This document shows positions 47,219 to 59,706 of a stretch of 64,000 nt of DNA, one piece after another (the first letter of the stretch is position 1; each line of letters begins with the position of its first letter). The DNA is taken from positions 58,125-122,124 of the forward strand of contig NZ_BMGS01000011.1 of assembly GCF_014640315.1 (NCBI RefSeq), in the 5' to 3' direction. The position numbers and the translations under genes are program-made. Source of the stretch: Hymenobacter glacieicola (GTDB lineage Bacteria; Bacteroidota; Bacteroidia; Cytophagales; Hymenobacteraceae). The notes under the pieces are model-generated. The model saw only the letters and a list, made by a program, of their open reading frames with translations. It was not told where the DNA came from and searched no databases.

Positions 47219-49855
47219 GTGCCTGACTTTTTTGACTCTGTGCTCTTTTCAGCCGAAGTGGGGAACACTTTCCCGCTCGATGAGTTGTTGCAGGGCTTGT
47301 TTGAAGTTTCGCTGACGGGCATTGCGCTGTACAAACCCATCTATAACAGCGCAGGCGGCGAGGAAATTGTGGATTTCACCATTGAGTTGCTCAGCCCCAA
47401 AGCCCAGCAGATTCTGGGGCTGCCGGCCCGGCCTACCGAAACCTACCTGCAGCTTTACCCCCATACTCTGCCCACCGGCGTGTTCGACTTTCACTGCCGG
47501 GCCTTTACCTCGGGGCAGCTGGAGCGCTTCAGCGTTAATTACCAGGGCGACGGGCTCGATAACTACTTTCACCTCTCGGCCCGGCGGGTAGGCAGCGGCC
47601 TGCTGGTTAGCTTCACCGATACGGCCGACCAGTCGCGCACGGCAGTGGAGCAAGCCCTGCGCGCCAGCCAGGCCCGGGAGCAGGCCGCCCGCACCGAGGC
47701 CGAAACCCAGCGCAACCGCCTGCACCACCTGTTTATGCAGGCCCCGGCCATGATTACCATTTTTGAGGGCTCGGAGCACGTTTTCAGACTCGTGAACCCG
47801 CTTTACCAGGCACTCGTCGGGAAGCGGCCTTTACTGGGCAAGCCCATCCGGGAAGCCATGCCCGAGCTGGCCGGGCAGCCCATATTTGACTTGCTCGACG
47901 AGGTGTACCGCACCGGCGAAACCTTCCATGCCACCGAAATGCAGGTACAGCTCGACCACGACAATACCGGCGGCCTGGGCCAGCGCTACTACAACTTCAT
48001 TTACCAGGCTACCCGCAACTTGGCCGGCGCCGTGGATGGCATTCTGGTATTTGCCTACGAGGTGACGGAGCAAGTAACAGCCCGCCGCCGCGTGGAGCTA
48101 AGCGAAATGCAGCTGGGCGAGGCCAACGAAGAACTGGCCGCCACCAACGAGGAACTAACGGCCACCAACGAGGAGCTGCAATCGGCCAACCTCGAGATTC
48201 TGACCACCAACAATGAGCTGGAGCGCCGCGTGGCGGACCGCACCCGGGAGGCGCAGCAGGCCCAGGCCGAGGCCGAGCGCCAACGCGCCCGCCTGGAGCG
48301 GTTTTTTATGCAGGCCCCGGCCGCTATTTGCGTACTGGATGGCCCGGAGCTTGTCTTTGAGCTGGTGAACCCTGGGTATCAGGAGCTGTTTCCGGGGCGC
48401 GAGCTGCTGGGCAAACCCATTCTGGAAGCCCTACCCGAAATTGCGCACCACAGCGTGTACCGCACCTTCCGGCAGGTGTACGAAACGGGCGTTACGCACC
48501 AGGAAACCAGCATCCATATTCCGGTGGCCCGGCCCGAGGACGGGCAGCTGGAGGACCGGTACTTCACCTATATTCAGCAGCCCCGCTACGATGAGCGGGG
48601 CCGCATTGATGGGGTGCTGGTGTTTGCCTACGAAGTGACGGACCTGGTGCGGGCCCGCCGCCACGTGGAGCACAGCGAGCTGGCCTTCCGGACCCTGACC
48701 AACGCCATTTCCAACCTGGTCTGGACGACTACCCCCACCGGTGAGGCCGAGTACCACAACGAGCAGTGGTACGCTTACACTGGCGGCACCCCGGCCCAGA
48801 CGAATGGTCAGGGCTGGATGTCCTTTTTTCATCCCCAGGACCTGCCCCTGATGCAACAGCATTGGCGTGCGGCCCTGGCTACCGGCAACCCCTACCAGGT
48901 AGAGGCGCGCCTGCGCCGGGCCGATGGGGCCTACCGCTGGTTTCTGGTGCGGGCCCTGGCCCTACGCGATGAAAACGGCCAGCCCCTGCGCTGGTTCGGC
49001 ACCAACACCGACATTCACCAGCAGAAAGAGCTGGCCGAAGCCCTGGCCCTGGCCAGTAAAAAGCTCGCTACCTCCAACAAGGAGTTGCGGGAAGCCAACG
49101 CCAAGGCCCTGGCCGCCAACCTGCAACTAGGCCACACCAACGAACAGCTGACCCGCATCAATCAGGACCTGGATAACTTTGTGTACACGGCCTCCCACGA
49201 CTTGCAGCAGCCGGTGCACAACATGGCCGGCGTGTTTGAGGAGCTCAAGCGCACGGCCACCTTCCACGACCCCGACGCCGAGCGCCTCATGCAGATGTTT
49301 GAGGATGCCCTGGGGCAGATTCAGGCCACCATTCAGGGCCTGGCGCAGGTAGTGCAGGCCGAGCGGCTGGCCCAGCGCTTCCCCACCGAAGTTGTGGAGT
49401 TGCAGCCCCTGGCCCAGAGCGTGATGCAGAGCCTGCGCAGCCAGGCCGAGGCCCAACAGGCGCAGTTTGAGCTGGATTTCGCCTCCGTGCCGCGGGTCGT
49501 GTTTGCCCGCCTTAACCTGCAGAGCATCCTGTATAACCTACTCAGCAACGCCCTCAAGTACGCCCACCCCGACCGGCCGCCCGTAGTGCGGGTTTCCTCC
49601 CGGATAACGGCCGCGGGCAGCCCCCTGCTAGTGGTGCAAGACAACGGCCTGGGGCTGGATCTGGCGCGGTTCGGCCCCGATTTGTTTACCATGTTCCGGC
49701 GCTTTCATGACCACGTGCCGGGCTCGGGGCTGGGTCTTTACCTGGTAAACCGTATTGCTCAGCAGGCCGGAGGCCACGTAGAAGTTAGCAGCACGGTGGG
49801 CCAGGGTACCACCTTCCGCATCCACCTGCCCGCCTCGGCGCTGCCCACTGAGTAG
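47219..49855 (+). CDS. Multi-PAS sensor histidine kinase
   Basis: An 878-residue soluble kinase with about four PAS domains: one N-terminal (LLQGLFEVSLTGIALYKPIY), two related ones containing MQAPAMITIFEG and MQAPAAICVLDG (about 180-300 and 380-490), and one PAS_3-like (ISNLVWTTTPTGEAEYHNEQ, about 510-620). Coiled coils rich in ANEELAATNEEL separate them. The H-box is DNFVYTASHDLQQPVHNMAG and the HATPase has NLLSNALKYAHP, VQDNGLGL and GSGLGLYLVNR. The GTG at 47219 is used; the frame opens at 47156 with TTG but no ATG fits. No adjacent response regulator. Confidence 0.85.
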   Translation: MPDFFDSVLFSAEVGNTFPLDELLQGLFEVSLTGIALYKPIYNSAGGEEIVDFTIELLSPKAQQILGLPARPTETYLQLYPHTLPTGVFDFHCRAFTSGQLERFSVNYQGDGLDNYFHLSARRVGSGLLVSFTDTADQSRTAVEQALRASQAREQAARTEAETQRNRLHHLFMQAPAMITIFEGSEHVFRLVNPLYQALVGKRPLLGKPIREAMPELAGQPIFDLLDEVYRTGETFHATEMQVQLDHDNTGGLGQRYYNFIYQATRNLAGAVDGILVFAYEVTEQVTARRRVELSEMQLGEANEELAATNEELTATNEELQSANLEILTTNNELERRVADRTREAQQAQAEAERQRARLERFFMQAPAAICVLDGPELVFELVNPGYQELFPGRELLGKPILEALPEIAHHSVYRTFRQVYETGVTHQETSIHIPVARPEDGQLEDRYFTYIQQPRYDERGRIDGVLVFAYEVTDLVRARRHVEHSELAFRTLTNAISNLVWTTTPTGEAEYHNEQWYAYTGGTPAQTNGQGWMSFFHPQDLPLMQQHWRAALATGNPYQVEARLRRADGAYRWFLVRALALRDENGQPLRWFGTNTDIHQQKELAEALALASKKLATSNKELREANAKALAANLQLGHTNEQLTRINQDLDNFVYTASHDLQQPVHNMAGVFEELKRTATFHDPDAERLMQMFEDALGQIQATIQGLAQVVQAERLAQRFPTEVVELQPLAQSVMQSLRSQAEAQQAQFELDFASVPRVVFARLNLQSILYNLLSNALKYAHPDRPPVVRVSSRITAAGSPLLVVQDNGLGLDLARFGPDLFTMFRRFHDHVPGSGLGLYLVNRIAQQAGGHVEVSSTVGQGTTFRIHLPASALPTE

Positions 49856-49990
49856 ACGCGGCCAGCCGCCCTACCCCCACCGAGCCAAGAACTTAAGCAG
49901 AGGAGGTTGGGTAGCGAGACAATAAACGTCATGCCTAGTGTGCTGCGCCCGCAGCATAAGAGCAGCAGTTCGCAGGCTGAGTACGGCCGA

Positions 49991-50068
49991 CATGCTGAGC
50001 GCAGGCGAAGTATCTCTACCGCTGGCTGATTAATTAGAGGTGACAACGAAGCGGTAGGGATGCTTCGA
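49991..50068. repeat. Interspersed repeat, copy C, forming a hairpin
   Basis: Starts catgctgagcgcaggcgaag and contains two arms, cgaagtatctctaccgct (50006-50023) and agcggtagggatgcttcg (50050-50067), that pair at 16 of 18 positions. The left half matches the copies at 11312 and 43065. A REP/BIME-like element. Confidence 0.5.
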
Positions 50069-50246
50069 CAAGCAGAGACTAGATCAAGCAGAACAGGTAC
50101 TCTTGCAACGTCATTGCCCCGTTAGCAGGCCCGGAGCTGCGTCTTAGGCTAGCAGGACAGCTTTTGTGCACCTGGCACCGTCGTCGTCACCAGGCGCGCC
50201 GCCTCGGGTGCCTTGGCAGCCGACAACAGGTTATTTTTCAGCATGA

Positions 50247-50289
50247 AACGAGCGTCCTGCTTAGGCTTGTCCTGGGCTGGACGCTCGTT
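50247..50289. terminator. Hairpin downstream of the DUF3140 gene
   Basis: An 11-bp perfect stem (aacgagcgtcc with ggacgctcgtt) and a 21-nt loop. It lies 73 bp beyond the stop of the minus-strand gene at 50362 and could also end the kinase transcript on the plus strand. Confidence 0.6.
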
Positions 50290-50361
50290 GCTTTAATTCT
50301 AGAATTTTGGGCCTACTCCCGGCTCCCGGCCGGAGCGGGGCAGCACGGTTCTTTTGGTTTG

Positions 50362-50712
50362 CTACCGGTCCTTGAGCGGGTCGTGGCCCCAGTTCATGAG
50401 GGAGTAGCGCCACCGCGAGGTTTCTACCTCGTTCTGGTTTTGGGGGCCCTGGGCCAGGTGGCGGCTGACGTAGCTGTGCACCTTGTGCATGTGCTGTTCG
50501 TCGGCCTCGGTGAGGTCGGCCTTTTTCTTGCGCAAAATCTCCACAATTCGCTCCCCGGAGTGGTGCCCGATGCTGGTGCCGTCGCCGCTGTCCTGCCCCA
50601 CAGACTGGGATTCTTCGGTTTTAAGCCACTTCTCAATTTCAGCGGCAGTCATGTTCACGTCGCGCTTGAACTCCGCATAGACCTCGGCGCTGGGGGTGGA
50701 TTTGGTTGGCAT
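50362..50712 (-). CDS. DUF3140 domain protein
   Basis: A 116-residue soluble helical protein. The N-terminal EVYAEFKRDVNMTAAEIEKW and LKTEESQSVG match the DUF3140 pattern (NMT..E...WL.T..S..VG), followed by SGERIVEILRKKKADLTEAD and a conserved KVHSYVSRHLAQGP. DUF3140 proteins are small DNA- or stress-associated proteins of unknown mechanism, often in soil bacteria. Single gene. Confidence 0.8.
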   Translation of the reverse strand: MPTKSTPSAEVYAEFKRDVNMTAAEIEKWLKTEESQSVGQDSGDGTSIGHHSGERIVEILRKKKADLTEADEQHMHKVHSYVSRHLAQGPQNQNEVETSRWRYSLMNWGHDPLKDR

Positions 50713-50940
50713 GGCTTAGGATGGAGGGTGAAAGCACGGAAAATACGAGCCGGTGTTGCCCGGCTGCCTCCGTCTCAACGGCAACCCGAGCCGAACAGTT
50801 ACCTAGGCTACCCAGCCAGGCAAGCAAGCGGGCAACTGCCAGCCCCAGCAGAAGGCCCTGCTTAAGCGCCAGTTGCGCACCCACAGCAAGGCGTTCTGCT
50901 GAGGCAGCGCAGTTTTTCCGCGCCCTGACTTGGGGCGCGG

Positions 50941-51975
50941 TTAATTTGTGGGCTGATCTTCGGTACTGTTCCGTAAGGGTAGGCCCTCCTCTTTCTGGCC
51001 GTTGATGAGAAACTTGCGCAGGCGGTTGATGTGCTTCTTGATTTCGTTAAGCTTTTCCTCCTGCTGCGCGCTCCAGAGGCCCTCCCCGCGCACAGCCATG
51101 CTGGTTAGCAGGTTTTTGCGCTCCTCCATCATGCGCAGGGCCACCCACAGGGTTTCCTCCATGGCATGCTGGGTTTTCTCCAGCAGGGCATCGGCCGTAA
51201 AGGAGTGGCCGGTGTGGCAGCGGTAGCGCAACATTTTGCCTTGCCGAAGCTCCCAGAGAGTTCCGCCGCAGTCGGGGCAGGTGAGCGGCACTTGCTGGCC
51301 CAGCTGGTCTACTTCATAGGTTTGTCCCACAACACGTTCGGCAATTGAGGCTTCCAATCTTAAATCTTCCGGCACAGAGGCCTCGACAAGCGGGCGGCTG
51401 GGCATTCCTACCAGTTCCAGTAGCAGGCGGCCCATCATATCCAGCGGCACTACGTAGTCGACATCGGTTCCGTGCAGGGCGCTTTCGGGCATGCTCGGGA
51501 ACTCCGCGTCGTGGGGGTCCTGCACCACGGCTGTGCCGCCGCAGCGCTTAATAAAGTCAAGGCCGGCGGTGCCATCGTGCAGCATGCCAGTAAGCACCAC
51601 CCCAATTACGTTGGGCCCATGGTGCACGGCCGCCGACCGGAACAGGGCGTCGGCGGCGGGGCGGTAGTTGTTTTCGCGCGGGCCTTTGGTTACCAGCAGA
51701 TAGTCGTCTTTCACCAGCATATGCCGGTCGGGCGGGGCCAAGTAGAGCGTGCCGGCCTCGAGCGGCATGTTGTTTACAGCCAGCTGGCAGCGTAGGTCGG
51801 TATGGTGGTTGAGGCGGTTTACTAGGGGCTCGCCCGTGGAGTCGGGCGAGAGGTGTTGCACTACCAGCACGGCGGCGGGCAGGGAGGCAGGTAACTGCTC
51901 TACCAACTGGGTAAGGGCTGGCATACCGCCCGCAGAGGTTCCAATTACAATGAGGTGAGCAGGAAAACTAGTCAC
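50941..51975 (-). CDS. Stand-alone CheB-type methylesterase with zinc-ribbon extension
   Basis: A 344-residue protein whose catalytic domain covers about residues 5-190: nucleophile LIVIGTSAGGMPAL, His in VVQHLSPD, and Asp in GMLHDGTAGLDF. There is no receiver domain, so it is not the classic phosphorylation-controlled CheB. A C-terminal extension has a CPDCGGTLWELRQGKMLRYR zinc-ribbon-like segment with a second CHTGHSF and a long helix. The GTG at 51975 is used because no ATG fits and the family start VTSFPAHLIVIG aligns. Divergent from the CheB-CheR fusion. Confidence 0.85.
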   Translation of the reverse strand: MTSFPAHLIVIGTSAGGMPALTQLVEQLPASLPAAVLVVQHLSPDSTGEPLVNRLNHHTDLRCQLAVNNMPLEAGTLYLAPPDRHMLVKDDYLLVTKGPRENNYRPAADALFRSAAVHHGPNVIGVVLTGMLHDGTAGLDFIKRCGGTAVVQDPHDAEFPSMPESALHGTDVDYVVPLDMMGRLLLELVGMPSRPLVEASVPEDLRLEASIAERVVGQTYEVDQLGQQVPLTCPDCGGTLWELRQGKMLRYRCHTGHSFTADALLEKTQHAMEETLWVALRMMEERKNLLTSMAVRGEGLWSAQQEEKLNEIKKHINRLRKFLINGQKEEGLPLRNSTEDQPTN

Positions 51976-52210
51976 GGGCCAGAAGGGAGAGGAAGAAGGA
52001 TAAGTGCGGGCTAACGCCCGTAGGTACAGCCTGCTGTACGCAGCCAAAGCCAGTCAGTCTCTGGTTGAGCTTCGTTTTCTCTCATAAACTCTCGGATCGA
52101 AACGCCGGGCAAGCGGGTTATATTGGATAGCTTTACCTCAGGCAGCCCGTCATGTTGGGCGGCCACTTAGTGGCGGCCGCACTCAAGCCGCTACCTCTTT
52201 CCCTTTCCTC

Positions 52211-55279
<3,069 letters not shown>

Positions 55280-55396
55280 TTTTCTGGCGGGTAGCCCTGG
55301 CCAGCAAGCGTCCTGCTGGCGGCTGCCGGCCCAGAACGTTCCCTATTCTTTTGCGTAGCTCCTCGGAGCGTACCTGCTTTACGCGCTGCCAGTGTT

Positions 55397-58102
55397 ATGA
55401 ATGAACTTGAGCCGGGGTTAAACCACCACCCAATTGACGTGCCTGCCGCCCTGCGCGACCTCCGGGCCCGGGCCGAGCGGCGGGCGCTGGTAACCCACAG
55501 CCTTGCGCCGGATGCCTCCCCGGAAATGCACCGGCTGGTGCAGGACCTGCAAACCCACCAGATAGAGCTGGAAATGCAGTACGAGGAATTGCTGCTGGCC
55601 CAGGCTACTGCCGAGGCTTCCCGGGCTCAGTACGTTGACCTCTACGACTTTGCGCCGGTAGGCTACTGCACCCTGGCCCCCGATAGTACCCTGACCCAGC
55701 TGAACCTGCAGGCCTGCCAGCTGCTGGGGCTGGTGCGCCAGCAGCTGCTGGGGCGGCGGCTGGCTTTGTTTGTGGTCCCGTCGTACCGCCACCAGTTTGC
55801 CGAGTTTGTGGAGCGCATCCAGCAGCACCAAGCGCGCCAAGTGCTGGCCGTGGAGATGCGTCACTACGACGGGAACATCTTGTTTGTGCGGCTGGAAGGG
55901 GTAGCCATTCCTGATGTCGGGGGCAACCAGCTCTGCCGCCTGGCCCTGATTGATATTACCGAGCAGCGCCAGGCCCGCCGGGAGTTGGAGCTTAGCGAGC
56001 GGCGCTTCCGCATCCTCTTCGACCAGAGCCAGGATGGCATGCTGCTCATGCGCGACAACCGCTTCGTGGACTGCAACCCCGCCACGCTGCGTTTGCTGGG
56101 CCTCATCGAAAAAAGCCAGCTGATTGGGCAGCATGCCGCCGCGTTTTCGCCGGAACGGCAGCCCGATGGCCAGCTGTCCTTTACCCTGGCCCAGCAGTAC
56201 TGGGAGCACGCCCTTCGCTGGGGGCACGCCCGTTTTGAGTGGTGCCGCTACCGCAGCAACGGGGAGCAGTTCTGGGAAGACGTCCTGCTCACGGCCATTC
56301 CCGAAACCGACGGCCACGTGGTGCACGCCTCCTGGCGCGATATTACGGCGGAAAAGGAAAGCCCCCGGCTAATGCGGGAAAGTGAGGAGCAGCTGCAAAT
56401 GGCCCTGACAGCCTCGGAGGCCGGCGTATGGACCATTGAGTACGTCACCAGTGAAATAACCTGGAACGAGCGGGCCCGCAGCATTTGCGGCCAGCCCGAG
56501 GCACCCTCCCCCGCCCCGCTTCAATTCCTGCAGCAAGCCATTCACCCCGATGACCGGGAAGCAGTAGCGGCCCACCTGCACCGGGCCGCCACCGAGGAGG
56601 TGCCCCTGGATCTAGAGCACCGCCTCATCTGGCCCGATGGCAGCATCCGCTACGTCTCGGCCTTCGGGAAAGTTATGCGCGAGCTAGGCCGGCCCACCCG
56701 CTTTGTGGGCCTCATGCGCGACATTACCACGCGGCGGGTGGCGGAGGAGGAACTAGGCTACAAAAACCGTTTGCTTTCCCACATTCTGCAAAACCTGCCC
56801 ATCATTCTTAGCCAGATTAAGCCTGATGGTCATTTTCTGAGCGTGGAAGGCGAGGGCCTGCGCCGCATTGGCATTCAGGACAATGAATTGGTGGGGCATT
56901 CCCTGACCGATGCCTTCCCCTCCCTGGCCAAACCGGCCAACGAGCTGCTCTCCGGCCGGGCCGTGCGGTTCCTGGATCGGGCCGAGTACGAAGGCAAGCC
57001 GGTTTTCTTCCTCAACTATGGCTTCTTTGATGCCCTGCGCCAGCAAGCCGTTCTGCTCGGCATCGACGTGACAGAGTCGGAGGAGCAGCGCGAAAAGTTG
57101 CAGGCCGAGAAGGAGTTTACCAAAAGGCTGCTCGATAACACCATCGACTGCGTTATCGCCCTGGATACCGACCTGCGGGTAACGGCCTGGAACAACAGGG
57201 TAGCCGCCGTTATGGGCCAGCCGGAGGCGGAGGTGCTGGGTCTGCCCTTCGAAAACGCCCTACCCGGCATGGCCGAGGACCCCGAAATCAGGGACCTGGT
57301 GCACCGGGCCCTGGCCGGGGAGCCCGTGGCCTACGCCAACTGGCCCTGGCGCCACCAGCCCATCATCATGGACCTGAACGTAATTCCGCTGCACCAGCAG
57401 GGAGTACTGTCGGGCGTGCTCATCCTGGCCCGCGACGTAACCGAGCGTAACGCCCTGCAAGCCGAAGCAACCCGTCTGAAGCTGCGCCAGCAGCAGGAGG
57501 TGCTGTCGGCCATTCTGACCACCCAGGAGGAGGAGCGCCGGCGTATTTCCGAGAGCCTGCACAACGGCGTGGGCCAGCTGCTCTACGCCACCCGCCTGAA
57601 CCTGGAAAACCTGCCTTCCACTGAGCAAACGCGTACCAGCCTGCACCTGCTCAGTGAGGCCATTCGGGCTACCCGGGACATTTCCTTTGAGCTGACCCCG
57701 AGTATTCTGGAAGATTTCGGGCTGGAGCTGGCCCTGCGCGAGCTGGTCAAGCGAATCCCGGCCCATTCCCTAACCATAGACCTGAATCTTTCCGGCCTGG
57801 AAAAACCACTGCCCCGCTCCCTGGAAACCACCGTGTACCGCAGCGTGCAGGAGTTGCTCAACAACGTAATGAAGCATGCGGGCGCCCAGGAGGTGTTTGT
57901 GCAGGTAGCCCGCGAGGACGGCCAGGTGCACGTGAGCGTGGAAGACGACGGCCGCGGCTTTGAGGCAGAAGTTATAGACCCCGCCAAGGGCATAGGCCTG
58001 GCCGGCATCCGGACGCGGGTGGGGCTGCTGGGTGGCACTTTCGCGGTGCAGTCGAGGCCGGGCCAGGGCACCAGCATCACGCTTACTTTCCCGGTTAGCT
58101 AA
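55397..58102 (+). CDS. Multi-PAS kinase of the HisKA_3 (NarL) type
   Basis: A 901-residue soluble kinase. About five PAS domains follow one another (for example YDFAPVGYCTLAPDSTLTQL, RILFDQSQDGMLLMRDNRFV, RFVGLMRDITTRRVAEEELG, LLDNTIDCVIALDTDLRVTA). The dimerisation and phosphorylation helix is EEERRRISESLHNGVGQLLY, the HisKA_3 form with the His in LHNGVGQ. The terminal HATPase has LLNNVMKHAGAQEV, VEDDGRGF and GIGLAGIRTRVGLLGG. Kinases of this class signal to LuxR/NarL-type regulators; none is in the window. It is co-directional with the CheB-CheR-PAS fusion, suggesting one sensory unit. Confidence 0.88.
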   Translation: MNELEPGLNHHPIDVPAALRDLRARAERRALVTHSLAPDASPEMHRLVQDLQTHQIELEMQYEELLLAQATAEASRAQYVDLYDFAPVGYCTLAPDSTLTQLNLQACQLLGLVRQQLLGRRLALFVVPSYRHQFAEFVERIQQHQARQVLAVEMRHYDGNILFVRLEGVAIPDVGGNQLCRLALIDITEQRQARRELELSERRFRILFDQSQDGMLLMRDNRFVDCNPATLRLLGLIEKSQLIGQHAAAFSPERQPDGQLSFTLAQQYWEHALRWGHARFEWCRYRSNGEQFWEDVLLTAIPETDGHVVHASWRDITAEKESPRLMRESEEQLQMALTASEAGVWTIEYVTSEITWNERARSICGQPEAPSPAPLQFLQQAIHPDDREAVAAHLHRAATEEVPLDLEHRLIWPDGSIRYVSAFGKVMRELGRPTRFVGLMRDITTRRVAEEELGYKNRLLSHILQNLPIILSQIKPDGHFLSVEGEGLRRIGIQDNELVGHSLTDAFPSLAKPANELLSGRAVRFLDRAEYEGKPVFFLNYGFFDALRQQAVLLGIDVTESEEQREKLQAEKEFTKRLLDNTIDCVIALDTDLRVTAWNNRVAAVMGQPEAEVLGLPFENALPGMAEDPEIRDLVHRALAGEPVAYANWPWRHQPIIMDLNVIPLHQQGVLSGVLILARDVTERNALQAEATRLKLRQQQEVLSAILTTQEEERRRISESLHNGVGQLLYATRLNLENLPSTEQTRTSLHLLSEAIRATRDISFELTPSILEDFGLELALRELVKRIPAHSLTIDLNLSGLEKPLPRSLETTVYRSVQELLNNVMKHAGAQEVFVQVAREDGQVHVSVEDDGRGFEAEVIDPAKGIGLAGIRTRVGLLGGTFAVQSRPGQGTSITLTFPVS

Positions 58103-58169
58103 GCCGGGCCCGAGCTAACCGGGCTGAGGTACGCGTTTCGCCTACCCCTTTCTGGCCCGTCCTAACCAA

Positions 58170-58207
58170 AGCGGCCCTACCCGGTGGATACCAGAGGTAG
58201 GGCCGCT
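58170..58207. terminator. Hairpin between convergent genes
   Basis: A 12-bp perfect stem (agcggccctacc with ggtagggccgct) and a 14-nt loop. It lies 68 bp after the kinase stop and just beyond the SDR stop on the minus strand. Confidence 0.75.
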
Positions 58208-58238
58208 CTGTACTTATCGGGCTGCGGGGCAGGCAAAT

Positions 58239-59033
58239 CTATTTCTCGCTGGGCTTGGCTTGTTGGTGCAGGTTGGCGGCCACCAGGTTATCAGGAATGA
58301 CGTTGCTGATGGCCACTTGTACTTTGTTCATAAAGCCGGAAACCACTTTGTCTTTGCCCGCCATCAGGGCTTCGTAACCATCTTTGGCTACACTGGCGGG
58401 GTCGGCGCGGTGGCCTTCCTTCACCAGCTTGGCTTCGGTCATGTCGGCCTTGTTGAAGAAGTCCGTGTCGGTTACGCCGGGCAGTAGGGCCGTGATGGTC
58501 ACGTTGGTTTCCTTGGTTTCTTCCCGGATGGCCTCGGTAAAGGAAGTGACGAAAGCTTTGGTGCCGTGGTACACCGACTGCAGCGGCCCCGGCAGCTCGC
58601 CGCCAATGGAGGACACCTGCAGGATTTTCCCCTCGTTGCGGGCCACCATTTCCTGGAGGAATTTCTTGGTGAGCACCACGTAGGCGCCAATGTTGAGCTG
58701 AATAATTTCCAGCTCCCGGTTGATGTCGGTTTCGATAAACTCCCCGTACTGGCCCTGCCCGGCGTTGTTTACCAGCACATCTACCTGAATTCCCTTGGCT
58801 TTCACGGCCTCGTACACGGCAAAGGGCGCTTCGGGCCGGAACAGGTCCTGGGCAATGGTTTCCACCGTCACGCCATACTGCTGGCGGAACTCAGCGGCGG
58901 TTTGCTCCAGCTCCTGCTCGTTGCGGGCCACGATAACCAGGTTGTAGTGGTCTTGGGCAAAAAGCTTGGCCAGCTCGTAGCCAATGCCGCTGGTGGCCCC
59001 CGTGATAAGAGCATACTGTTGGTTGTTGTTCAT
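58239..59033 (-). CDS. Short-chain dehydrogenase/reductase
   Basis: A 264-residue classical SDR. The cofactor motif is ALITGATSGIGYELAKLFAQ, the NNAG motif is VNNAGQGQYGEF, the catalytic Ser lies in LQVSSIGG and the Tyr/Lys pair in VYHGTKAFVTSF. The TELIREE-like AIREETKETNVTITALLPGV and the C-terminal KVQVAISNVIPDNLVA agree with the DltE/YdfG-like subgroup. Substrate unknown. Single gene, convergent with the preceding kinase, divergent from the small gene at 59278. Confidence 0.9.
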   Translation of the reverse strand: MNNNQQYALITGATSGIGYELAKLFAQDHYNLVIVARNEQELEQTAAEFRQQYGVTVETIAQDLFRPEAPFAVYEAVKAKGIQVDVLVNNAGQGQYGEFIETDINRELEIIQLNIGAYVVLTKKFLQEMVARNEGKILQVSSIGGELPGPLQSVYHGTKAFVTSFTEAIREETKETNVTITALLPGVTDTDFFNKADMTEAKLVKEGHRADPASVAKDGYEALMAGKDKVVSGFMNKVQVAISNVIPDNLVAANLHQQAKPSEK

Positions 59034-59198
59034 AGCAGTTAGAAGGTCAGAAGGCTACTAATGAGGCGTTTACTCTGCTTACGCGGGCAATACCCTGCGG
59101 TTAGCAAATCCCCTGATTATGTACTCCTTCCGCAACGTGCAACCCTACAACTGGTAAATACGGAGTGGAAAATGGGGGTTTTCCGGGCCGGGAAATCC

Positions 59199-59212
59199 GT
59201 AGAAACCCGGGA
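59199..59212 (+). promoter_or_regulatory. Shared upstream motif gtagaaacccggga, second copy
   Basis: Identical to the 14-base motif at 44198-44211 and placed at a similar distance (66 bp) before the paralogous gene. Surrounding sequence is not conserved. Confidence 0.35.
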
Positions 59213-59277
59213 CCCTAAGGGGGCAGCGGCACGTTTAGGCAGCTATCCAACGGATACTTCTGCACACCACCACCGCT

Positions 59278-59586
59278 ATGACTGCACTCACTTCTACGCT
59301 TCTTCTGCAACTCCACCTCGTGCCAGCTGGGCGGCGGCTGGATTTCCCGACCACTACCAGCAGCTTTGCTTACGTGTACCGCCGCTGCCAGCACCACGGC
59401 TGGCAGTGCGTGGCCCGCAACGCCTGCAGCCCCTTCCTCGATACTACCTCCCTGGAGCCGGAAGCAGCCCCCGAATACGTCATCCGCTACCGCGACGCAA
59501 GCGGGGCTACCCTCGGCGTTACGTCCGTAGTGCAGGCCCACCCGGCAGGTCTTCCGGCCCGCCCCAATTGGGTTAGCCTGCGCTAA
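59278..59586 (+). CDS. Small hypothetical protein, paralogue of the one at 44288
   Basis: A 102-residue soluble protein: MTALTSTLLLQLHLVPAGRR, then FAYVYRRCQHHGWQCVARNA, CSPFLDTTS and YVIRYRDASGATLGVTSVVQ. Similarity to the protein at 44288 covers most of the chain, with the two parts LQLHLVPAG.RLDFP and FAYVYRR best kept. It has no signal peptide. The gene has its own strong downstream hairpin. Family not recognised; the conserved tryptophan and two cysteines around residues 40-50 may matter. Confidence 0.75.
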   Translation: MTALTSTLLLQLHLVPAGRRLDFPTTTSSFAYVYRRCQHHGWQCVARNACSPFLDTTSLEPEAAPEYVIRYRDASGATLGVTSVVQAHPAGLPARPNWVSLR

Positions 59587-59634
59587 CCAGTAGGCAAGGT
59601 AGCCGAGGGCTGTTCTATATAAGTACCTCCAGCG

Positions 59635-59689
59635 CTAAAAGCGGAGCCTTGCTTGAAAACGAGTATTTCAAGCAAGGCTCCGCTTTTAG
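59635..59689. terminator. Very strong bidirectional hairpin
   Basis: A perfect 24-bp stem (arms 59635-59658 and 59666-59689, starting ctaaaagcggagccttgctt) with a 7-nt loop. It separates the small gene at 59278 from the convergent beta-helix gene and has A/T runs in both directions. Confidence 0.85.
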
Positions 59690-59706
59690 GCAACTGATAC
59701 GCGAGG

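Larger units (their letters stand above)
49856..50361. other. Intergenic region with repeat and hairpins
   Basis: About 500 bp between convergent genes. It contains a repeat hairpin at 49991-50068, a second hairpin at 50247-50289 and no credible gene. Confidence 0.4.
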
